The position numbers and the translations under genes were made by a program. 64,000 nt of DNA from Romboutsia ilealis (GTDB lineage Bacteria > Bacillota > Clostridia > Peptostreptococcales > Peptostreptococcaceae), in assembly GCF_900015215.1 (NCBI RefSeq), contig NZ_LN555523.1:1163481-1227480 (forward strand). The letters run 5' to 3'. The notes beneath the pieces are model-generated. The model searched no databases and was not told the origin of the DNA. It saw nothing but the letters and a program-made list of their open reading frames with translations. Of the stretch, positions 36,044-45,699 are shown piece after piece. Positions within the stretch are counted from its first letter, which is position 1. Each line of letters opens with the position of its first letter.

Positions 36044-36729
36044 ATACCTTCTCCTATAGGCTTTACAAGTTTGTACCCTACACCCCATATAGTTTTTATA
36101 TATTTATTTTCCTTATCAATTTTATCTCTTAAGCTTTTTATATTTACTGCTACAGTACCTATATCACCAAAATCACTTCCCCATACAGAATTAAATATTT
36201 GTTCTCTAGATAATACTTGTCCTGCATTTTCACATAAGTATAAAAACAATTGAAATTCTCTAGTTGATAAATCTATTAATTCTTTATTAAGGTATACTTC
36301 ATAGCTATCTTTATGTATTTCTATTTCACCAATTTTGATTATATTATTTCCTATACTATTTCTTCTTTTTTCTCTTCTTAAATGAGCCTTTACCCTTGCA
36401 ACTAATTCATCTACTATAAAAGGTTTAGTTATATAATCATCTGCTCCTATTTCTAATCCTAATACAGTATCTAATGTCCTACTTTTTGCACTTACCAATA
36501 TTATTGGACAACTTACTTTTTCTCTTATTTTTCTACACACTTCCAAGCCATCTACTTTAGGCATCATAATATCAAGTATAATCATTTCTAAATCTAAATT
36601 GTTAGATACTTTCTCTAGTGCAACCTCTCCGTCATAGGCCAATAAAGTTTCATAACCTTCATCATATAAACTATCACCTATAAGTGATGCTATTTCTTTA
36701 TCATCATCAACAATTAATATTTTAGACAT
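36040..36729 (-). CDS. OmpR/PhoB-family response regulator
   Basis: A 229-residue DNA-binding regulator. The receiver domain has the acidic pair DDD near residue 8, phospho-acceptor Asp in MIILDIMMPKVDG (about 53), and Lys in DDYITKPF. The C-terminal winged helix (about 130-225) shows LSTREFQLFLYLCENAGQVL and the GVGYKL wing. It overlaps the kinase gene by four bases. ATG follows GGGGAG. A terminator separates its 5-prime side from the MMPL partner operon upstream, so it has its own promoter. Confidence 0.94.
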   Translation of the reverse strand: MSKILIVDDDKEIASLIGDSLYDEGYETLLAYDGEVALEKVSNNLDLEMIILDIMMPKVDGLEVCRKIREKVSCPIILVSAKSRTLDTVLGLEIGADDYITKPFIVDELVARVKAHLRREKRRNSIGNNIIKIGEIEIHKDSYEVYLNKELIDLSTREFQLFLYLCENAGQVLSREQIFNSVWGSDFGDIGTVAVNIKSLRDKIDKENKYIKTIWGVGYKLVKPIGEGI

Positions 36730-36752
36730 ATCAATTCTCCCCTATATTACTT

Positions 36753-36790
36753 AAGGGCTTACCTTAAGTAATAACTTAAGATATGCCCTT
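36753..36790 (-). terminator. Terminator between the MMPL operon and the two-component genes
   Basis: AAGGGC pairs with GCCCTT and an inner TTAAGT pairs with ACTTAA. It is placed to end the operon of 41002-36853. Confidence 0.65.
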
Positions 36791-36852
36791 TTATTTCATT
36801 TTACTTATATATTTTACCATGTTTTGTAAATTTTTAACAAAGTTAATTTTAA

Positions 36853-38931
36853 CTATTTACCTTTTTTAAATAAATCTGTAAATAGTTGCCACATATTTTT
36901 TTCTTCTACTTTTTCTTCTTCAACCTTCTCTTCTTCTTTTACCTTTATTGCATCAGTTCTTATAGCAAATTGTACTGATTCTACATTAATATTTTCTTCA
37001 CTTGCAAAAGATACTGGATTAAAATCACTATTAGAGTATTTTGATACCATTTCATCTATTTTATCATCTATCTCATCTGGTAAATTTGATGTTTTACTAT
37101 TAAGCTCATTAGTTCCTTTACTTAAAGCTGATACACCTTCTCCTATACTATCAATTCCACTTACTAATGTGCTACTTCCATTTTTTAAACTTGATGCTCC
37201 ACCTTCTATTTCATTTATTCCACTTACTAATGCACTACTTCCACTTTTTAAGCTTGATGCTCCACCTTCTATTTCATTTATCCCACTTACTAATGCACTA
37301 CTTCCACTTTTTAAACTTGATGCTCCACCTTCTATTTCATTTATTCCACTTACTAATGAATTACTTCCACTTTTTAAACTTGATGCTCCACCCTCTATTT
37401 CATTTATTCCACTTACTAAGGCATTACTTCCACTACTAAGTGCTTCAATACCACTGTAAAGATTACTTGAGCCTTGAGATAAAATACCTATATTACTTGC
37501 TAAGCTTCCTGCTCCATCACTTATTGAACTAGCACCAGATTTAGATTGATTTATACCTGCATCTATACTTTCATATCCTGATGCTAATCCTTGCGCACCA
37601 GATATAAGAGCATCTAAGTTTAAAGCTTGTATTTGCTCTTCTGTTAAGTTTGATTTTAATGCTGATACAACTTGATTTACTGATTGTGCATAGTTATTTA
37701 CGTTTTGCTTATAACTAGCTGATCCCTGAGATAATGTATTTAACCCGGACTCTAAATTACTAGATCCTTGATTTAGCAAATTAACTCCAGATTCTAAAGC
37801 TTCTACACCACTATTTAAACTTTTAGCACCTTCTAATAACTTTTGACTATTTGTATAAAGGGAAGTAACTCCATTTTTATATCCATTTAATCCACTTTGT
37901 AAACTATTTATTCCTTTATCTAAACTATTTACACCACTTTTGTAGTTACTAACTCCCTCTTGTAATTGTGAACTACCTTTATAAAGCGTATTTACTCCAT
38001 TTTTATAGCTACTGACTCCTGTTAGCAATTTTGAGCTACCTGTATAAAGTGTATTTACACCACTTTTATAGTTGCTAACTCCTTCTAACAATTTTGAACT
38101 ACCAGTATAAAGTGTACTTACTCCATTTTTGTAAGTATCTACCCCATTTTTTAAATCTGAAGCTCCACCATTTAGCTCATCTATTGCATCAACTAAAGTA
38201 TCAAATGAACTGGTCATATCATCAACATTTATATCTACGTTAATATCCATATTTAATCCATTAAAAGATATTGAGTCCATTTCAAAATTCTCAACATTTG
38301 AGTTTATAGTGTAGCTTGCTTCTTCTCCAGCTAATTTTATATATGTAATAGTCTTATTATTTCCTACACTAGCAATAGTTGCCCCATCAGCTATAATATT
38401 ACTACATTTGTCTCCATCTAAAGTTAGAGATATTTGCAGTGCATAATTATTAAAGAAAACTTCATCTACAGTATCATTTTTCTTTATATCAAAACTTATT
38501 TCTAAGTTGCCACTTTTACCTGCTAACTCTTCTGAAGATATATTTTTACCATCAAGAGTATATCTTATATCTATATTCCAAGGTATTTCACAATCTTTCA
38601 TATCTCCTTGATAATAAAACTTTTTATTTGTATCACTTATATTAGCATTAATCACGTTATTTGAATAATTCAGTTTATCACTTGTAGAAAGATTTACTAC
38701 ATTAGAATAGATTCCATAATCTACTAATTTTTCTCCGTTTTTTATATCAAAACTATTTACAACATATACATTGTCTACATTTCCATTGTTGTTTAATTTA
38801 ACGTATACAACTTCATCTTTAGATGTATTTGTATCTGCAAATACAGGATATACATTACTCATTAATATAGATGTAGTAAGTACAAAAGTACTTGCTTTTT
38901 TTACATTCTTAGTTTTTACATAATTGTTCAT
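36853..38931 (-). CDS. Repeat-rich secreted/anchored partner of the MMPL exporter (YhgE-like helical)
   Basis: A 692-residue exported protein: signal peptide (about 12-32, ending VFADT), a beta-rich N-terminal domain (about 35-225), and then a long helical region (about 235-620) of 21-residue repeats such as GSSALVSGINEIEGGASSLKS and GVSNYKSGVNTLYTGSSKLL, then an acidic/basic tail. Heptad-like hydrophobics predict a long coiled coil, as in the YhgE/Pip and X-x-x repeat regions that accompany MMPL exporters in Firmicutes. It overlaps the transporter gene by 23 bases, so the two are co-translated. It probably acts as a periplasm-analogue adaptor spanning the wall. Four 63-bp units near the end are almost identical (37190-37441), open to slippage. 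Confidence 0.8.
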   Translation of the reverse strand: MNNYVKTKNVKKASTFVLTTSILMSNVYPVFADTNTSKDEVVYVKLNNNGNVDNVYVVNSFDIKNGEKLVDYGIYSNVVNLSTSDKLNYSNNVINANISDTNKKFYYQGDMKDCEIPWNIDIRYTLDGKNISSEELAGKSGNLEISFDIKKNDTVDEVFFNNYALQISLTLDGDKCSNIIADGATIASVGNNKTITYIKLAGEEASYTINSNVENFEMDSISFNGLNMDINVDINVDDMTSSFDTLVDAIDELNGGASDLKNGVDTYKNGVSTLYTGSSKLLEGVSNYKSGVNTLYTGSSKLLTGVSSYKNGVNTLYKGSSQLQEGVSNYKSGVNSLDKGINSLQSGLNGYKNGVTSLYTNSQKLLEGAKSLNSGVEALESGVNLLNQGSSNLESGLNTLSQGSASYKQNVNNYAQSVNQVVSALKSNLTEEQIQALNLDALISGAQGLASGYESIDAGINQSKSGASSISDGAGSLASNIGILSQGSSNLYSGIEALSSGSNALVSGINEIEGGASSLKSGSNSLVSGINEIEGGASSLKSGSSALVSGINEIEGGASSLKSGSSALVSGINEIEGGASSLKNGSSTLVSGIDSIGEGVSALSKGTNELNSKTSNLPDEIDDKIDEMVSKYSNSDFNPVSFASEENINVESVQFAIRTDAIKVKEEEKVEEEKVEEKNMWQLFTDLFKKGK
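37190..37441 (-). repeat. Four tandem 63-bp units within the exporter partner gene
   Basis: Unit starts at 37190, 37253, 37316 and 37379, each encoding a 21-residue SGINEIEGGASSLKxGSxxL-type unit with only a few base differences; a more diverged unit precedes them. Unit length is a multiple of three and of seven (three heptads), so unit gain or loss keeps both frame and coiled-coil register. Confidence 0.9.
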
Positions 38932-41002
38932 TTTTTTCTCCCTCCTTATAAAAATGTGCTTTCATAGTTGTTTTTTCAATTAATTTATCACATATAATTA
39001 GTACGGTTGGTAAGAAGAATAATACGGATATCATTGAAAGCAATGCTCCTCTACCTATTAGTATTCCAAGTTGTGCTATTACTTCATTTGTAGATATTTT
39101 ACCTAAAGTAAATCCAGCTAAAGCTAAAATAGCCCCAGAAGTAAGTATTGCACCTGTAGAGCTTTTTAATGTGTTAATAGCTGAGTCGTGCTTATTGTAT
39201 TCTTTTCTATTTTCTAAGTATCCATTTGCAAATAATATTGCATAGTCAACTGTTGCCCCTAACTGAACCGCACTTATTACCATAAATCCAATGTAAGCTA
39301 TGCTTATACCATTAAAATATGAATAAGAAAGATTTATCCATATAGAAGATTCAATTGCTATTAATAATATTATTGGTATTAATAAAGAACGATAAGTAAG
39401 CATAATTACAACTCCTATTGCTATAATTGCTCCTAAAGTTGTAATTACATTATCGCTAGTTACAGTTTCCTTAATATCATAAGCACTTGGACTTCCTCCA
39501 GCTATATAATAATTATCACCAAAGTACTTTTTACCTAAATTACTCATTTCTTTTACTGCATTAAAAGCAATATCACTTTCCTCATCTGCAGAAAGTGTTA
39601 TTATCATCCTGCTATAATCGCCACTAACTAAATCTGATAATTGTTCTTTAGGTACATAGTCTTTAGGTATTTCATTTCCAACATTATTTGAGTAAGATAT
39701 AATACTAGTTACACCTTCAATATTATTAATCTCTTCTCCGATTTTTTTTTCCTCTACTGGATCATCTGATGGAACTATAAATACAACTTGATTGCTTTTA
39801 CCAAAGGTGTCATCTATTTTTTTAGTATCTCTACCTATTTGTGTTTTTTCACTACTTGCCATAGATGATGCACCATATGTAAATTTATTTTTACCTTGAG
39901 CTAAATAAGATGGTACAACTACAATTGCTACTATTATTACAACTATAGGACCTACCTTTAATGCCACTTTGCTAAATTTTTCAAAGCTAGGCATAAAACT
40001 TCTATGATGTGTTTTGTCTATTATTTTGTAAGTGTATATTGTTAAAACTGGAAGTAAGAACATCACAGATAAAAGACTAAATACTATTCCCTTTGCAAGC
40101 ACTGTCCCTAAATCTGGCCCTATCTTAAATCTCATAAGTGTAAGAGCTAAGAATCCAAGTATAGTTGTAAGTCCACTTGACAATATAGATGTGTAAGATT
40201 TTTTCATAGCATTAACTATAGCTTCTTTTACGTCTTGCCCTTCATCTCTAAATTCAGCAAATCTGTGAAGTAAAAATATTGCATAGTCCATAGATACTGC
40301 TAGCTGTAAAATTGCAGCTGTTGCATTTGTTATAAATGAAATCTCCCCTAAAAATATATTTGTTCCTGTATTTATTAGTATTGATATCCCTACTGTAAAT
40401 AAAAATAAAAATGGTTCAAACCAAGAACTAGTACTTATCATAAGAATTAATAGTATTAGTGGTATAACAAATAGCATAATCTTTTGAATTTCTTCACTTG
40501 TTGATGTTTCTGCATAGTTTTCTGTTACTGCATCTCCAGAAACTATTCCTTTATCACCTACTACTTCTTTTATATCTTCAATAGTTTGATTTAAAGTATC
40601 ACCTTTATCTACTAATGCTGTAAATAATACATTATTGTCTTTGTACCAAGAGTTTAGAGTATCTGTATCTATCATGTCTAATGGCTGTTCTATATTAACA
40701 CTATCATCTAGCCAGTTGATTTCCTTTACTCCCTCAACTTTTGATATTTTTTCTTTATAATCTAATGCTTGTGCTATACTTACATCCTCTAACATTATCC
40801 TTACATTTGGAGGACTTTTCTCAAATTCTTTGTTCATTAAATTTAATGATACTGTTGATTTTGAATCCTCTGGTAAATAGTCTGCCATTTGGTAATTTAT
40901 ACTTACATTAGGTGCTGCAAATATACTAAATACTACCATTAGTATAAAGGCTATAATTATTGTACCTTTGTACTTTATTGTTTTTTCTGCAAGCCAGTTC
41001 AC
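38909..41002 (-). CDS. MMPL/RND-family exporter
   Basis: A 697-residue membrane transporter with 12 helices in two halves, each with a large external loop (about 35-165 and 365-515). The helices carry MMPL signatures AVSMDYAIFLLHRFAEFRDE and, in the second half, GATVDYAILFANGYLENRK, whose Asp residues relay protons. Family members export lipids, siderophores or peptides. The repeat protein gene overlaps its 3-prime end, and a two-component system lies directly downstream, an arrangement like envelope-stress or bacteriocin-response exporters. ATG after GGGGG. Substrate unknown. Confidence 0.9.
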   Translation of the reverse strand: MNWLAEKTIKYKGTIIIAFILMVVFSIFAAPNVSINYQMADYLPEDSKSTVSLNLMNKEFEKSPPNVRIMLEDVSIAQALDYKEKISKVEGVKEINWLDDSVNIEQPLDMIDTDTLNSWYKDNNVLFTALVDKGDTLNQTIEDIKEVVGDKGIVSGDAVTENYAETSTSEEIQKIMLFVIPLILLILMISTSSWFEPFLFLFTVGISILINTGTNIFLGEISFITNATAAILQLAVSMDYAIFLLHRFAEFRDEGQDVKEAIVNAMKKSYTSILSSGLTTILGFLALTLMRFKIGPDLGTVLAKGIVFSLLSVMFLLPVLTIYTYKIIDKTHHRSFMPSFEKFSKVALKVGPIVVIIVAIVVVPSYLAQGKNKFTYGASSMASSEKTQIGRDTKKIDDTFGKSNQVVFIVPSDDPVEEKKIGEEINNIEGVTSIISYSNNVGNEIPKDYVPKEQLSDLVSGDYSRMIITLSADEESDIAFNAVKEMSNLGKKYFGDNYYIAGGSPSAYDIKETVTSDNVITTLGAIIAIGVVIMLTYRSLLIPIILLIAIESSIWINLSYSYFNGISIAYIGFMVISAVQLGATVDYAILFANGYLENRKEYNKHDSAINTLKSSTGAILTSGAILALAGFTLGKISTNEVIAQLGILIGRGALLSMISVLFFLPTVLIICDKLIEKTTMKAHFYKEGEKNEQLCKN

Positions 41003-41232
41003 TTTGTATTCCCCCTATTTATTTTGCTATTTTTAATTATATAAAATAAAATTTATTAGAAATTATTAAGAAGGTATAATATATCCATATATCTTATATT
41101 ATTTGATAATAGAGTTATATATGAAAACAAAAAATATTATTTATAAAAATATACTTTGATAAAGCAACATATTGCCAAAATACTAATGGCTTTTATATAG
41201 AATTAAATTTATTATTTATACGGAGGATGTTT

Positions 41233-41826
41233 ATGAAAGTATTTATATTATCATGTGGTGTTTTTGAACTAGAATTAAATAAAGTATTAAAGGAAATTAG
41301 AGAAGAAAAAATATTTAACAAGGATATTAATGTAAAATACTTACCTTTTGGATTGCATGCAAACTTAGATAAATTAAAATCAGAAATAATTAGTAATTTA
41401 GATAAAATTAAAGATAATAAAGTTATATTGTTATATGGTAGCAAATGTCATTATAATTTTCATGAGTTTTTAAAAGACTATAAAAATATAATTACTTTTG
41501 ACGATTCAAATTGTATGGAATTAATAGTTAAGGATATTAAAAATAAAAGAAGTATTATGGATAATAAAAATTTATACATAACGCCTGGATGGGTTCTTAA
41601 ATTTGATGAGTTAAATAATTTTATTAATGCCGTTGATATATATGATGTTAGACAGCAATATGGTCAATATGAAAATGTTATAGTTGGCAATACAAATGTT
41701 TTTGATATTACTGATAAAATGATATTTGACTTATTTGAAAAAATTCAAGTACCTATTGAAGTTGAAAATATAGGTATTAATAATTTTAAAAATAAAATTA
41801 TTGATGCTATAAATAAATGTATATAA
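41233..41826 (+). CDS. DUF1638-type protein
   Basis: A 197-residue soluble protein. It opens MKVFILSCGVFELELNKVL and has LPFGLHANLDKLKSEI (about 38-53), LLYGSKCHYNFHEF (about 70-83), DSNCMELIVKDI (about 94-105) and a C-terminal Rossmann-like repeat ending GVEN-type segments. These positions match the DUF1638 family, found next to corrinoid methyltransferases; no such genes are seen nearby. I chose ATG 41233 because GGAGG lies six bases upstream and overlaps the alternative ATG at 41227. Function unknown. Confidence 0.65.
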   Translation: MKVFILSCGVFELELNKVLKEIREEKIFNKDINVKYLPFGLHANLDKLKSEIISNLDKIKDNKVILLYGSKCHYNFHEFLKDYKNIITFDDSNCMELIVKDIKNKRSIMDNKNLYITPGWVLKFDELNNFINAVDIYDVRQQYGQYENVIVGNTNVFDITDKMIFDLFEKIQVPIEVENIGINNFKNKIIDAINKCI

Positions 41827-41949
41827 TTATTAAGCAAGCACACCACAGTATCTAGATACCTTTAAAGTATTTTATAATATTATTGATAATATTTGTATTT
41901 ATAGGTTATCTACATTTTTTTCTTACTATATTTTTCTTTAAGTTTAAAA

Positions 41950-41978
41950 AAGGTATTGCTATTATGTAGCAATACCTT
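41950..41978 (-). terminator. Terminator overlapping the end of the first MATE gene
   Basis: AAGGTATTGCTA and TAGCAATACCTT pair perfectly and include the last codons and stop of the gene; a T-run follows on the minus strand. Confidence 0.8.
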
Positions 41979-43314
41979 CTTGATTTTCTGGAATTATTTT
42001 TTTAATTTTACTATAATAAGTAAACATTAGAGGAAGAGCTGCTGCTATCCATGCTATTGGATCTGCTAAACATATACCAGTAAATCCAATATACTTTGGT
42101 AGTATAAAAACAACTAAACTTCTAGCTATTAACTCATAAACACCTGCCATCATCGGTACAAAAGACTCTCCTATACCTTGTAGTACATTTCTATATACAA
42201 ATATATAACCTAAGAATATCATAAATACAGCAGAATAATTTAATACTTCTTGAGTATGTCTAATTATTTCAACAGTTGGATTATCTATAAATAACATTAC
42301 AAAATACTTTGTAAAGAACACTAAAATAGCCCCTGCTATTATACTAGTTACTATAGATATAATATTCATTATTTTAATTCCATATTTAATACGGTCATAG
42401 TTTTTTGCACCTAAGTTTTGACCTGCATAAGTTGCTATTGTAACACCAAATGAAACTAATGGTTGCATAACTAATTGAAGAATCTTAGATGATGCTGTAT
42501 AAGATGCAATAATATCTGATCCAAATGCATTTACAGCACTTTGAACTATAATTACACCAACTGCTGTTACTGAGTTTTGTAATCCCATTGGTATACCAAT
42601 TTTTAAATGTGTTTTATAGTAATCTTTTTCTACTTTAAAATCTTCTTTCTTAAGTCTTAAAACTTTAAATTTCTTATAACTATATACTAAACATAATATT
42701 GCAGAAAAACCTTGAGCTATATTTGTAGCATAAGCTGCTCCTGCAACTCCCATTTTAAAGTTAATAATAAATACTAAATCTAAAACTATGTTAAGTATTG
42801 ATGATATTATTAAAAAATATAATGGCGTTTTGCTATCTCCTAAAGCCCTTAATATCCCAGCTGCCATATTATAAGCTGTTTGAGTAAATATACCTGCAAA
42901 TATTATAGTTATATATATGTTTGCATCATTTAAAATATTATCTGGAGTATTCATAATAAAAAGCAATGGATTTTTTACTAATAATGAAACTACTGTAATT
43001 ATTATTGTTGAAATTACTGTTAACTTTATATTACTAGCTACTGCTTTTTTTATTCCAGTTTCATCTTTTGCTCCAAATTTTTGAGAAACTAATATAGAAA
43101 ACCCGCTTGTTAGTCCTAATATCATTCCATTTATTAAAAAGAATAATGATCCTGTAGAACCTACCGCTGCTAAAGCATTAACTCCTACGAATCTACCTAC
43201 TATTATAGTATCTACCATACTATATAATTGTTGAAATATGTTTCCTATAAGTAGTGGTATAGAAAATAGTATAAAAATTTTTAAGGGACTTCCCTTTGTC
43301 ATATCATTTGTCAT
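41962..43314 (-). CDS. MATE-family efflux transporter (first copy)
   Basis: A 450-residue drug/metabolite exporter with 12 helices in two MatE halves. Typical segments are LLIGNIFQQLYSMVDTIIVG (about 21-40), VGSTGSLFFLINGM, and in the second half GIPMGLQNSVTAVGVIIVQS. It uses a Na+ or H+ gradient. This is one of three MATE genes in the window. The start ATG is preceded by GAGGTG. The promoter (43363-43392) has a perfect dyad across its -10, implying a repressor, but no regulator gene is adjacent. Confidence 0.92.
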   Translation of the reverse strand: MTNDMTKGSPLKIFILFSIPLLIGNIFQQLYSMVDTIIVGRFVGVNALAAVGSTGSLFFLINGMILGLTSGFSILVSQKFGAKDETGIKKAVASNIKLTVISTIIITVVSLLVKNPLLFIMNTPDNILNDANIYITIIFAGIFTQTAYNMAAGILRALGDSKTPLYFLIISSILNIVLDLVFIINFKMGVAGAAYATNIAQGFSAILCLVYSYKKFKVLRLKKEDFKVEKDYYKTHLKIGIPMGLQNSVTAVGVIIVQSAVNAFGSDIIASYTASSKILQLVMQPLVSFGVTIATYAGQNLGAKNYDRIKYGIKIMNIISIVTSIIAGAILVFFTKYFVMLFIDNPTVEIIRHTQEVLNYSAVFMIFLGYIFVYRNVLQGIGESFVPMMAGVYELIARSLVVFILPKYIGFTGICLADPIAWIAAALPLMFTYYSKIKKIIPENQEGIAT

Positions 43315-43350
43315 AATTCACCTCTAGTCACTTTAATTTTAAATAAAAAT

Positions 43351-43392
43351 ACCTAAATATAAATTATATATTTAGGTATATATTTATGTCAA
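43351..43392 (-). promoter_or_regulatory. Promoter with dyad operator for the first MATE gene
   Basis: On the minus strand, TTGACA (43392-43387), 18 bases, then TATAAT (43368-43363). A perfect 10-bp dyad ACCTAAATAT/ATATTTAGGT spans 43351-43377 and covers the -10, suiting a MarR- or TetR-like repressor. Confidence 0.75.
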
Positions 43393-43471
43393 TTAAATAT
43401 ATTAATCGTACATAATTTATTTTAATTTTGTTTATTCATTAGACTTTAATGCATCAATCATATCAACCTTT

Positions 43472-44803
43472 TTAATTTAATACCTTTTCAAATCTTTTAT
43501 TATTTAATAATCTATAGCATAATAGTATAGTCATAATATCTGCAAAAACTATAGTTATCCATATTCCATTTATACCAAATATATACGGAAGTATAACTAT
43601 TCCTATAAGTATAAATACTATACCTCTATTCATTGCTACTATTATAGAATTTTTAGGATCATCTATTGCAGTAAAGTATGAAGATATTAATATATTAGTT
43701 CCATTAAATAAAAATGCTATTCCATAAATTTTTGCACCTGTGCTAGCAATTTCAACTACATATTTTCCATCCTTTAAGAAAATCTCTATAAGTTGTTTAG
43801 AGAAAGTAGCCATAACTATAAATATTATTGCTCCAATTATTATATTTACTATAATAGATATCTTTAAAGTTTTATTTACTCTATTTTCATTTTGTGCTCC
43901 AAAGTTATAACTTATTATTGGTCTTATTCCATCTGATATTCCAAACAACACCATATAACCTACTTGAGCTATATAATTTATTATAGAAAATGCTGCTATT
44001 CCATTTTCTCCAGCTATTTTCATCAAAGCTGTATTAAATAAGAACATTGAAATAGCATTTGAAATTGATGAAACCCCTTCTGAAGATCCATTGTAAATCA
44101 TTTGAAATAAAACACTTTTGTCAAATCTTCCTTTATATAAATTTATAATAGTTTTTTTACTTACAAAAGGAATAATATTTATTAAAAATGCCATAGTATA
44201 AGAAATACCAGTAGCTAAAGCTGCACCTTTTATTCCTAGATTAAATTTATTTATTAATAAATAGTCTAAAATAATATTTAAAACTACTGATATAATCATA
44301 CTTACTAATGAAATATTTGGATTTCCAATAACCCTAACTATCATTTCAAATAAAAACATTATGGCAATAAAAGCTGTAAAGTAAGATATTATTTGAATAT
44401 ATGTTGATGAACCTTCTAAAAGCACTTCATTAGCACCTAAGATTAATGCTATTTTTTCACTAAAAAATACTCCCAAAATAGTAACTAATATAGAAATTAA
44501 TATAAGTAAAATTGATGCTGTTCTAAAAATATTTTGTGCTTTTTCACTTTCACCTTTACCTAAATTTATTCCAATTATACTCTGTGCTCCTACACTTATT
44601 ATAAGTGCTGCGGCCATTATTATTTGCATATATGGTTGAACTAAATTTACTGATGCTAAAGCATTACCTCCTAGCACATTCCCTACAAATAGCCCATCAA
44701 TTATTCCTTGTATTCCTACAAATATCATACCAATTATGCTTGGAATAGTAAATTTAATAAATAATTTTGAAAGTTTTTCTGTACCCAATATTTTTTGATC
44801 CAT
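43472..44803 (-). CDS. MATE-family efflux transporter (MerR-controlled)
   Basis: A 443-residue exporter with 12 helices. Landmarks are FIKFTIPSIIGMIFVGIQGI, IDGLFVGNVLGGNALASVNL and NYIAQVGYMVLFGISDGIRP, giving a MepA-type MATE subgroup. It is the immediate downstream neighbour of a MerR-family regulator on the same strand, with a MerR-type promoter between them. I set the start at ATG 44803 because GAGGTGATAAGT precedes it; the longer frame adds MIS only. Likely exports the compound sensed by the regulator. Confidence 0.92.
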   Translation of the reverse strand: MDQKILGTEKLSKLFIKFTIPSIIGMIFVGIQGIIDGLFVGNVLGGNALASVNLVQPYMQIIMAAALIISVGAQSIIGINLGKGESEKAQNIFRTASILLILISILVTILGVFFSEKIALILGANEVLLEGSSTYIQIISYFTAFIAIMFLFEMIVRVIGNPNISLVSMIISVVLNIILDYLLINKFNLGIKGAALATGISYTMAFLINIIPFVSKKTIINLYKGRFDKSVLFQMIYNGSSEGVSSISNAISMFLFNTALMKIAGENGIAAFSIINYIAQVGYMVLFGISDGIRPIISYNFGAQNENRVNKTLKISIIVNIIIGAIIFIVMATFSKQLIEIFLKDGKYVVEIASTGAKIYGIAFLFNGTNILISSYFTAIDDPKNSIIVAMNRGIVFILIGIVILPYIFGINGIWITIVFADIMTILLCYRLLNNKRFEKVLN

Positions 44804-44821
44804 ACTTATCACCTCGAACTA

Positions 44822-44852
44822 AGTATAAACCTTTGTGTAACACAAATGTCAA
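44822..44852 (-). promoter_or_regulatory. MerR-type promoter (19-bp spacer) for the second MATE gene
   Basis: Minus strand: TTGACA (44852-44847), a 19-base spacer, TATACT (44827-44822). The spacer carries the dyad TTTGTGTTACACAAA. An overlong 19-bp spacer with a centred dyad is the defining form of MerR-activated promoters. Confidence 0.88.
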
Positions 44853-44876
44853 TAAAAAATTATAGTTTTACAATAT

Positions 44877-45686
44877 CTATATGTTTAATGGAATATCTAT
44901 TTCTACAAAATTAATTGTAGCTTTTTCATTATACACACTCCATATAAAACTTATATTTATATCTAAATCTAAGTTATCCTTATTTTTATAAAAATGCTTT
45001 ACTATAGACATTATACAATCTTCTATTTCATCAAAAGTTCCAACAAATTTTGTTTTTATTAATTTTTTACTATAATTAGTTTTATAAATTTTTATTTTTT
45101 CATCTATTAATAAATTATCTGTATTCTTTTCATATATAGTCATATATTCTTTATCATCTATTATAGTGTTTTTATCTTTTACTTTATACTTTATCATCCA
45201 AGGCTCAAGGTACATTGATTTTAGCGAGCTATCTTTTTGTTTTATTTTTCCTTGAACTATTGCTTCTATAGGAATATTAAGTATTATATTATCTTCTTTT
45301 ACTATTTCTAATTCTTCAAAGTTGTAATTATTTTTAAAGTTCATCATTTCATTTAAAATAGTCTTCTTTTCTTTTGCTTGCTCTTTTATTTTTAATAAAT
45401 GATCTATCTTTTCATCTATTGTTTTCTCTTGCAAATCTATTAATTCTATGTAATTTTCAATACTATCATTTGATATAACATCTTTTATATTTGACAATGG
45501 AATTTCCAAATATTTTGCGTCTAATATCAAATCTAATTTTTCCATTTCTTTTATCGAATAATACCTGTATCCATTTTCTTCATCTACTATAGGCTTAAGT
45601 AATCCGATTCTATCATAATGTCTAAGCGTTTCTGCTGTAATATTAAAAAGCTTACTCATCTGACCTACTGTCATAATCCATTTCAC
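44877..45686 (-). CDS. MerR-family transcriptional regulator
   Basis: A 269-residue regulator. The N-terminal winged HTH (about 1-75) reads [25 protein letters not shown] and NGYRYYS, followed by a long dimerisation helix (about 80-125). The C-terminal domain (about 130-269) resembles GyrI/effector-binding beta folds of BmrR/TipA-type regulators, fitting small-molecule sensing. The start is GTG with AAAGGAG seven bases upstream. It probably activates the MATE gene below through the 19-bp-spacer promoter. Its ribosome binding site lies at the end of a CpdB pseudogene, so it arrived or survived at a decayed locus. Confidence 0.9.
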   Translation of the reverse strand: MKWIMTVGQMSKLFNITAETLRHYDRIGLLKPIVDEENGYRYYSIKEMEKLDLILDAKYLEIPLSNIKDVISNDSIENYIELIDLQEKTIDEKIDHLLKIKEQAKEKKTILNEMMNFKNNYNFEELEIVKEDNIILNIPIEAIVQGKIKQKDSSLKSMYLEPWMIKYKVKDKNTIIDDKEYMTIYEKNTDNLLIDEKIKIYKTNYSKKLIKTKFVGTFDEIEDCIMSIVKHFYKNKDNLDLDINISFIWSVYNEKATINFVEIDIPLNI

Positions 45687-45699
45687 ATTTATTCTCCTT

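Noticed and set aside
37190-37441. CRISPR-like array
   Set aside because: The 63-bp units are contiguous without unique spacers and encode a heptad repeat in frame.
37167-37459. Two overlapping plus-strand open frames rich in Leu/His/Pro
   Set aside because: They are the antisense reading of the tandem 63-bp repeats of the exporter partner gene; composition and period come from the real minus-strand gene.
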